A stretch of DNA of 59,240 nt, from contig JAETOJ010000016.1 in the NCBI GenBank assembly GCA_021768085.1, forward strand, positions 1 through 59,240, written 5' to 3'. Source of the stretch: Bacillota bacterium. Its GTDB lineage: Bacteria; Bacillota; Clostridia; Oscillospirales; Oscillospiraceae. The notes beneath the pieces are model-generated. The model was not told the origin of the DNA. It ran no database searches and saw only the letters and a program-made list of their open reading frames with translations. Positions 58,008 through 59,240 of this stretch are shown in pieces; the stretch's first letter is position 1, and each line of letters begins with the position of its first letter. The translations under genes were made by a program, and so were the position numbers.

Positions 58008-59240
58008 TTAGACGGTAAAGCCGGGCGCCTCACCCCAGGAAAGGCTCGCGCCGCTGTAGGTGGCGGTGCCGTTGGTGCTGACAAGGCAGAAAATGTGGCT
58101 GTACCCGATGTAGACGGAACGGCACCAGTGATTGGCAGCGGTCCCGGTTTCCCCGTGCTTATACTTCACCTTGCTATTGCCTGCCTTGTAGTAGGCATAT
58201 TGCAGCTGGTAATTTTTCTCCGCGCTGTTGGCGTAGGTCCTGGCCCCGTGGTATTCAAACTCCGCCAGGTTGAAAAGATAGTCCGTGGTGCTGGTGACAT
58301 AGCTGGCATTATCGGACCCGCCGCCGGTGTTGTCGCTGTACTTGGTAACTGGTTTCATAACGGCCCGCAGGTCAGACGGCAGGGCGGCCAGCAGGGAGTT
58401 GGCCGGGGGGCTGGAGGGGGTCCCGCTGTTGCCCAGCAGGGTCTTTCTCATATAGCTGTTGCTCCACCCGCCGCTGTTGGTGTTGCTGGTGTTCATTTGG
58501 AAACGCCCGGACGATGTGGAGGAACTGCCATAATTGCTGTCACACAGGCAAACGTCTTTCCCGCCGATCTTGCCGATCTGGAAGTGGATCCGGTTGGTGC
58601 CCTCCCGGCTGCTGTTGTGGTTAAAGCCGATAATAAAGGCGTCAATGGCCAGGCTGGAAAAAGTGAAATTCCCCACGGTTCCGTTGATGGTGATCCGCTT
58701 GGTGTCGCCCACGCTCCAGTAATTTTCACCCTGGCCCGCGTCGGAAACTTCCTTGATGGTGGCCCATGTATTATCATTCAGGGAGGTGGTGGGCAGGGTC
58801 ACGGACACGCTGCAGGTCTTATCCGTGGGCGCGGTGTGGTTGGTTCCTGCTGCCACCTTGACGGTAATGGTGGCGGTTCCCTTTGCCTTTGCGGTCACGG
58901 TCACGGTGGTGCCGGACACGCTCACCGTGGCCACGTTGGTGTTGCTGGAGGAGGCGGACACGGCCCCGTCCCCGGCCCGCGTCACGGAAATTGTGCCGGA
59001 CATGGTGCCCGTACTCAACGCCAGGCTGGACTTGTTCAGGCTGGAGGATCCCGCCGCCTTTCCGATGGACCAGGCCACCGTTTTGGCCGCCGTGGTGCCG
59101 TCACTCCACTGGTAATTGGAAACCGGGGTAAAGGTGGCGTTATAGCTGCCCGCGTTGGTGCCGCTTGTGGTGCCGCCCAGGGTCAGCTTGGCGGCGTCGT
59201 ACCCGCTCCAGACGGGGGACTGTGCCGATCCGGTATAGGT
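58008..59240 (-). CDS. Phage tail/receptor-binding protein with C-terminal variable (DGR target) domain, partial
   Basis: At least 410 residues; the 5' end is off the window, and the frame is open to 59240. Repeated beta domains come first (SGYDAAKLTLGGTTSGTNAG), then a Big-type Ig domain (ALSTGTMSGTISVTRAGDGA ... KAKGTATITVKVAAG) and a C-terminal domain that resembles DUF6273/C-type lectin-fold DGR targets (TTDYLFNLAEFEYHGARTY, then WCRSVYIGYSHIFCLVSTNG). The last residues are WGEAPGFTV, the usual end of variable proteins. An apparent GTG start at 59078 is internal. It probably displays a diversified ligand-binding face on the tail. Confidence 0.8.
   Translation of the reverse strand, partial: TYTGSAQSPVWSGYDAAKLTLGGTTSGTNAGSYNATFTPVSNYQWSDGTTAAKTVAWSIGKAAGSSSLNKSSLALSTGTMSGTISVTRAGDGAVSASSSNTNVATVSVSGTTVTVTAKAKGTATITVKVAAGTNHTAPTDKTCSVSVTLPTTSLNDNTWATIKEVSDAGQGENYWSVGDTKRITINGTVGNFTFSSLAIDAFIIGFNHNSSREGTNRIHFQIGKIGGKDVCLCDSNYGSSSTSSGRFQMNTSNTNSGGWSNSYMRKTLLGNSGTPSSPPANSLLAALPSDLRAVMKPVTKYSDNTGGGSDNASYVTSTTDYLFNLAEFEYHGARTYANSAEKNYQLQYAYYKAGNSKVKYKHGETGTAANHWCRSVYIGYSHIFCLVSTNGTATYSGASLSWGEAPGFTV
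58020..58127 (-). repeat. Variable region (VR) of the diversity-generating retroelement
   Basis: From the Trp codon at 58127 to the conserved APGF end, most codons have the form NNC: for example TGC, TCC, GTC, TAC, ATC, AGC, CAC, ACC, AAC, GGC. This is what results when AAC codons of a template repeat are rewritten at the two adenines. The invariant anchors (Trp, Phe-Cys, Gly, APGF) occur at the spacing of known DGR VRs. No matching template repeat was found in the window. Confidence 0.7.

Larger units (their letters stand above)
52345..59240. mobile_element. Prophage right end (lysis, tail and DGR cassette), continuing past the window
   Basis: From 53659 to the edge, every minus-strand gene is phage-like: variable tail protein, Avd, RT remnant, CBM tail protein, small overlapping genes, XhlA-like protein, candidate holins and endolysin. 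Overlaps of 1-8 bases are typical of phage operons. Small regulators (XRE, RHH-like) and the IS30-type gene lie outside it. No integrase, capsid gene or att duplication is visible in the window, so the left boundary (anywhere between 51150 and 53650) and the state of the prophage are undecided. Confidence 0.7.

Overview
The window looks like a GC-rich chromosomal segment of a gut-associated anaerobic Clostridia, most likely Oscillospiraceae (Flavonifractor/Intestinimonas-like). The basis is inference from gene content: AGGAGG-type ribosome sites with frequent GTG/TTG starts, TAXI-TRAP transport, a Firmicutes-type SRP RNA beside dnaX, S-layer and dockerin domains, and a Firmicutes prophage. No 16S rRNA or tRNA is present, so the genus is not proven.

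Layout. 0.3-5.1 kb: a TetR / GH2 glycosidase / GPH symporter operon (minus strand) with overlapping genes. 5.3-9.3 kb: a graveyard of mobile-element and host remnants (a Y-family polymerase fused to a YolD tail, an IreB-like protein, an antiporter tail, a broken relaxase, a truncated lipoprotein) around one intact M20 amidohydrolase. 9.4-14.3 kb: an AraC regulator, a GlcG/HbpS protein, a two-component system, a carboxymuconolactone-decarboxylase/cupin gene split by an in-frame TAG, and a flavodoxin remnant; a repeated CTCACA box lies upstream of several of these. 14.5-27.5 kb: a divergent organic-acid catabolic locus. Its minus arm is GntR, MmgE/PrpD, a two-subunit class I fumarase-type hydratase, class II fumarase and malic enzyme. 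Its plus arm is a MalY-like PLP enzyme, fused TAXI-TRAP permease, TAXI binding protein, glyoxalase-like protein and BKACE-family enzyme. Three GGTATACC-like boxes sit between the arms. 27.7-34.3 kb: a P-type ATPase, then a two-component/ABC transporter locus with several tiny membrane ORFs. 34.3-37.3 kb: an ATP-grasp protein with two alpha/beta-hydrolase esterases. 37.4-42.3 kb: SRP RNA, dnaX, ybaB, a NUDIX hydrolase and an M3 peptidase. 42.4-48.2 kb: an SLH-anchored protein and a 1590-residue dockerin-bearing M60 peptidase. 48.6-51 kb: a small basic protein, exonuclease III and a multi-spanning glycosyltransferase-like protein. 51.2-59.2 kb: an IS30-family transposase, small regulators and the lysis/tail end of a prophage running off the right edge.

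The most interesting part is the right end. A tail protein ends in a C-terminal segment made almost entirely of NNC codons, followed by a 12-bp stem with a GAAA loop, an Avd-like helical protein, and the C-terminal part of a reverse transcriptase whose YADD position reads STGG. This is a diversity-generating retroelement that appears to have lost its template repeat and its reverse-transcriptase catalytic core. Two other systems deserve attention: the 10-gene organic-acid locus, whose substrate cannot be named from sequence, and the adjacent SLH/cohesin-like and dockerin-M60 pair, which may form a small surface-anchored glycoprotein-degrading complex.
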